A stretch of 64,000 bases of DNA. Source: JAPPHA01 sp963662705 (lineage in GTDB: Bacteria; Pseudomonadota; Alphaproteobacteria; Rhodobacterales; Rhodobacteraceae). The translations under genes and the position numbers were made by a program. Shown one piece after another: positions 61,573-64,000 of this stretch. Every line of letters begins with the position of its first letter. Within the stretch, counting starts at the first letter, position 1. The stretch is taken from positions 434,001-498,000 of the forward strand of contig OY759767.1 of the NCBI GenBank assembly GCA_963662705.2, written 5' to 3'. The notes under the pieces were generated by a model. The model was given only the letters and a program-made list of their open reading frames with translations, ran no database searches and was not told the origin of the DNA.

Positions 61573-64000
61573 ACCACGAACTTCGGCTTACGGCCGAAAA
61601 GATCCGCTCCCGGATCGAGATGATTCGCCAGTTCAGGTTTCTGTCGCGGGAGCCGATCGAGAAATTCCGGTTCGTGCGATTGCCGGATGCAGGATCGAAG
61701 CCCGATCTCGACGGTGACGACATGTCCTGGCCTCGGCTGGACTGGAACAGCTACTGGGCGGGCAGCGACACTCATTTCGTCCTGCGATCGAAAATACGCG
61801 TTCCCGCGGCCTTCGGCGATCCTGTCGGACTGCACCTGCCGATCGGTGAAGGCAAGGACGCATTCCTTCACCCGGAAGCGCTGCTCTATGTTGACGGCCG
61901 CCCGATCGCGTCGACCAACCGCTTTCACCGGATCGTCCGGCTCGATCCAAAGTACTGCGATGGACGGACACGGCGCATCGCGCTGCATGGCTGGACCGGT
62001 CTTTCCGGTTGGCCGCCGGACCAGGACGACAAGTCCAGGATCATGCTGGAGACCTGCGCGATCGTCAAACTCGACGAGACCCTCGAGCGTTTCGTGACAC
62101 TGGCGGGCGTCGCGCTCGAATCATCGGAACTGATCGACGAGAACCGCCCGGAAAAATACCGTATTCTCAACGCGCTGGACGCGGCCTTTCTGACTCTCGA
62201 TACCCGCGAGCCGATTGGCAGTGCCTTTCGTGAATCCGTTCCCCGGGCACTCGCCAGGCTGGAGGCGGGATTGGCAAAGGCGGGTCCTCCGCTCCCGGTG
62301 ACTCTCCACGCAATCGGGCATGCGCACATGGACATTGCCTATTTGTGGCCCATCCCGGAAATCCGACAGAAGAACGCGCGAACCTACGCAAATGTCCTGC
62401 GGCTGATGGAGGATTTTCCTGAATTCAGGTTTTCGCACTCGCAGCCGCAACTCTACAAATTCACCGAGGAGGACTTTCCGGGAATATTCGAGGAGATCAG
62501 GCAACGCATCTCCGAAGGCCGGTGGGAGATTCTCGGCGGGATGTGGGTTGAGCCGGACGCCAACATCCCCGGTGGCGAAGCGCTGGTACGGCAACTGCTG
62601 CTTGGCCGACGGTACTTCCAAGAGAGATTCGGCGATACGGAAAGCCCGGTACTCTGGCTTCCCGACACTTTCGGTTATCCGGCCTCCCTTCCACAGCTGA
62701 TGAAGCTTGCCGGGCTGCGGTACTTTGTCACAAACAAGCTCGGATGGAACCAGTACAACAGGATGCCGTCGTCCACGACGCGCTGGCGCGGAGTGGACGG
62801 AAGCGAAGTGATCGCCCACTTCCTGACGACGCCCCGCCCCGTCCGGCACCTTCCGTTTCCGACCAACTACAAGTCGGACCTGAGCGCTGCCGAAGTCTTC
62901 GGCACCTGGACGAACAGCTCGACCAAGGAATCGATATGGGAACTGCCGATCTGCTACGGTTACGGCGACGGCGGCGGCGGTCCGAACGAAGAACTGGTTC
63001 GCAAGGCCCAGTCATTTTCCCGGATACCGGGAGCGCCGCGGGTTCGTTTTTCCAGCGCGCGGGAGTTCTTTGCAGCGCTGGAAGCTGCCGGTCCCGTCTT
63101 GCCGGAATGGGACGGCGAGCTCTACATGGAGGGGCACCGCGGTGTCCTGACGACGCAGGGATGGATCAAGCGGGCCAATCGGAAGGCCGAAATCGCGCTG
63201 CACAACGCCGAAGCCCTGCGCGTCATGGCCGGACAGTCCGGCATGCCCGATGACCTGAGCCGGGCGTGGGAGCTTCTCTGCGCCAACCAGTTTCACGACA
63301 TTCTCGCGGGTACGGCGATTTCAGGCGTTTTCGAGGACGCGCGCGGGGATTTCGACGAGATCGACCGGCAGACCTCTGCAGAAATACGGCGTAACCTCGA
63401 ACGCATCGGTGCGCGAGGACCCGCGGGCGCGCGCTGGATTGTTGTCAACCTGGCCCCGTGTACGCAACGTGCGTTCGTCGAACTCGATGCTCCGGGTATC
63501 AGGACCGAGCAGCTGGTGGACCTGGTCACCGGCTCGGCGCTACGTGCACAGCCCCTCGGCAGCGGTATGCTGGTCGAACTGCCCGAGATGCCGCCGTATT
63601 CGTGCGCGTATCTCGGCACCGGTGATGCCGTCCCTGCATCCCGAACCGGGCCAATCGCCCGATCGACGACCGAGGGATTCATCCTGGAAAACGAACACCT
63701 GCTGATCGAGTTCGATGTGCAAGCACATGTTCGGCGCGTTCACGACAAACTGCTCAGGCGAGAGGTGCTCAAGCCGGGCGGGATCGGCAATGAACTCTGG
63801 GCTTTCGAAGACCGTCCGGTTTCCTGGGATGCCTGGGACATTGACGCCTTTCTGGAGGACCGCGGGGAACGCATCGGGGAACTCCAGGCCATGGAGCCGG
63901 TCGAAAACGGACCGCTGCGAGCTGCTTTCAGGCTGGTCAGGCCATTCCGAAACAGCACGATCGTCCAGAAGGTTTCGCTCGTGCGTGACAGCAGGCGGGT
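61569..64000 (+). CDS. GH38 alpha-mannosidase, 3' end cut by window
   Basis: 810 codons visible from ATG 61569, which overlaps the ATPase stop (ATGA). Zinc-binding HAIGHAHMDIAYLWPIPEIR at about residues 245-264; nucleophile Asp in LWLPDTFGYPASLPQLMKLA at about residue 364; WEILGGMWVEPDANIPGGEA and CANQFHDILAGTAISGVFED (middle-domain motif) are also typical. GH38 enzymes release alpha-mannose from oligosaccharides; no signal peptide, so cytoplasmic. Placed last in the operon, it would process mannosides imported by the ABC system. Typical bacterial members are about 1000 residues. Confidence 0.93.
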   Translation, partial: MNHELRLTAEKIRSRIEMIRQFRFLSREPIEKFRFVRLPDAGSKPDLDGDDMSWPRLDWNSYWAGSDTHFVLRSKIRVPAAFGDPVGLHLPIGEGKDAFLHPEALLYVDGRPIASTNRFHRIVRLDPKYCDGRTRRIALHGWTGLSGWPPDQDDKSRIMLETCAIVKLDETLERFVTLAGVALESSELIDENRPEKYRILNALDAAFLTLDTREPIGSAFRESVPRALARLEAGLAKAGPPLPVTLHAIGHAHMDIAYLWPIPEIRQKNARTYANVLRLMEDFPEFRFSHSQPQLYKFTEEDFPGIFEEIRQRISEGRWEILGGMWVEPDANIPGGEALVRQLLLGRRYFQERFGDTESPVLWLPDTFGYPASLPQLMKLAGLRYFVTNKLGWNQYNRMPSSTTRWRGVDGSEVIAHFLTTPRPVRHLPFPTNYKSDLSAAEVFGTWTNSSTKESIWELPICYGYGDGGGGPNEELVRKAQSFSRIPGAPRVRFSSAREFFAALEAAGPVLPEWDGELYMEGHRGVLTTQGWIKRANRKAEIALHNAEALRVMAGQSGMPDDLSRAWELLCANQFHDILAGTAISGVFEDARGDFDEIDRQTSAEIRRNLERIGARGPAGARWIVVNLAPCTQRAFVELDAPGIRTEQLVDLVTGSALRAQPLGSGMLVELPEMPPYSCAYLGTGDAVPASRTGPIARSTTEGFILENEHLLIEFDVQAHVRRVHDKLLRREVLKPGGIGNELWAFEDRPVSWDAWDIDAFLEDRGERIGELQAMEPVENGPLRAAFRLVRPFRNSTIVQKVSLVRDSRR

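Noticed and set aside
1..64000. CRISPR arrays, tRNA or rRNA genes
   Set aside because: No regularly spaced repeat series and no cloverleaf or rRNA-like sequence was noticed on reading; a tRNAscan and repeat search would be decisive.

Overview
The window is GC-rich and reads like a piece of an alphaproteobacterial chromosome. The evidence is family content only: a non-pyrrolysine MttB protein with a GcvA-type LysR regulator, TRAP and BMP-type ABC importers, a phytanoyl-CoA dioxygenase, sulfatase remnants, and ISAs1, IS1634, IS21 and ISKra4 transposases. Reduced selection, as in host-associated or symbiotic relatives, would explain the many broken genes, but that is inference. No rRNA, tRNA or CRISPR array was seen.

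Layout. 1-4.8 kb: methylamine/betaine-type methyltransferase gene (cut by the window edge), its LysR regulator, a decayed HNH nuclease and a Tat-exported flavin amine oxidase. 4.8-18.2 kb: a defence, toxin-antitoxin and mobile-element zone with a broken AbiEii, an intact HigBA, a Tn3 scrap, a methyltransferase, a DUF4258/MqsA-like pair, an XRE-ImmA gene split cleanly by a DruA-ISAs1 element and followed by a PIN gene, and an IS21 element interrupted by an IS1634 element. 18.2-24.5 kb: an intact Gfo/Idh/MocA dehydrogenase beside remnants of an oxidative pentose-type operon (IlvD/Edd dehydratase, sugar-binding protein, FAH-family dehydratase, semialdehyde dehydrogenase). Part of this lies inside a second, decayed copy of the methyltransferase. 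24.5-31.1 kb: intact minus-strand operon for a BMP/nucleoside-type ABC importer, an alpha/beta hydrolase and a SorC regulator, with a perfect 14-bp palindrome upstream. 31.6-39.3 kb: intact amino/imino-acid-like catabolic cluster with a GlxA-type AraC regulator, proline-racemase-family enzyme, TRAP DctPQM, Kbl-like PLP enzyme and SDR.

39.9-52.6 kb is a second decay zone: BrnTA, resolvase and integrase scraps, a frameshifted TPR gene, an NTF2-like remnant, two N-terminally truncated sulfatases, an ISKra4 fragment, FitAB and PrlF-YhaV (both intact), a frameshifted DruA-ISAs1 transposase, an internally deleted Fic protein, and a Phd antitoxin with a frameshifted PIN toxin. 53.7-64.0 kb: intact plus-strand cluster with a divergent AraC regulator, a phytanoyl-CoA-dioxygenase-like protein, a five-gene peptide/glycoside-type ABC importer and a GH38 alpha-mannosidase running off the right edge, most simply a mannoside uptake and cleavage system.

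Main themes. (1) Intact catabolic operons alternate with sharply bounded decay zones. (2) About eleven toxin-antitoxin or defence-like modules sit in the window, most of them broken. (3) Two different ISAs1-type transposases each carry an N-terminal DUF4338 (DruA, Druantia) domain. (4) Many disruptions can be reconstructed to the base: a 10-bp target duplication, a 7-bp tandem duplication, in-frame stops and homopolymer slips.
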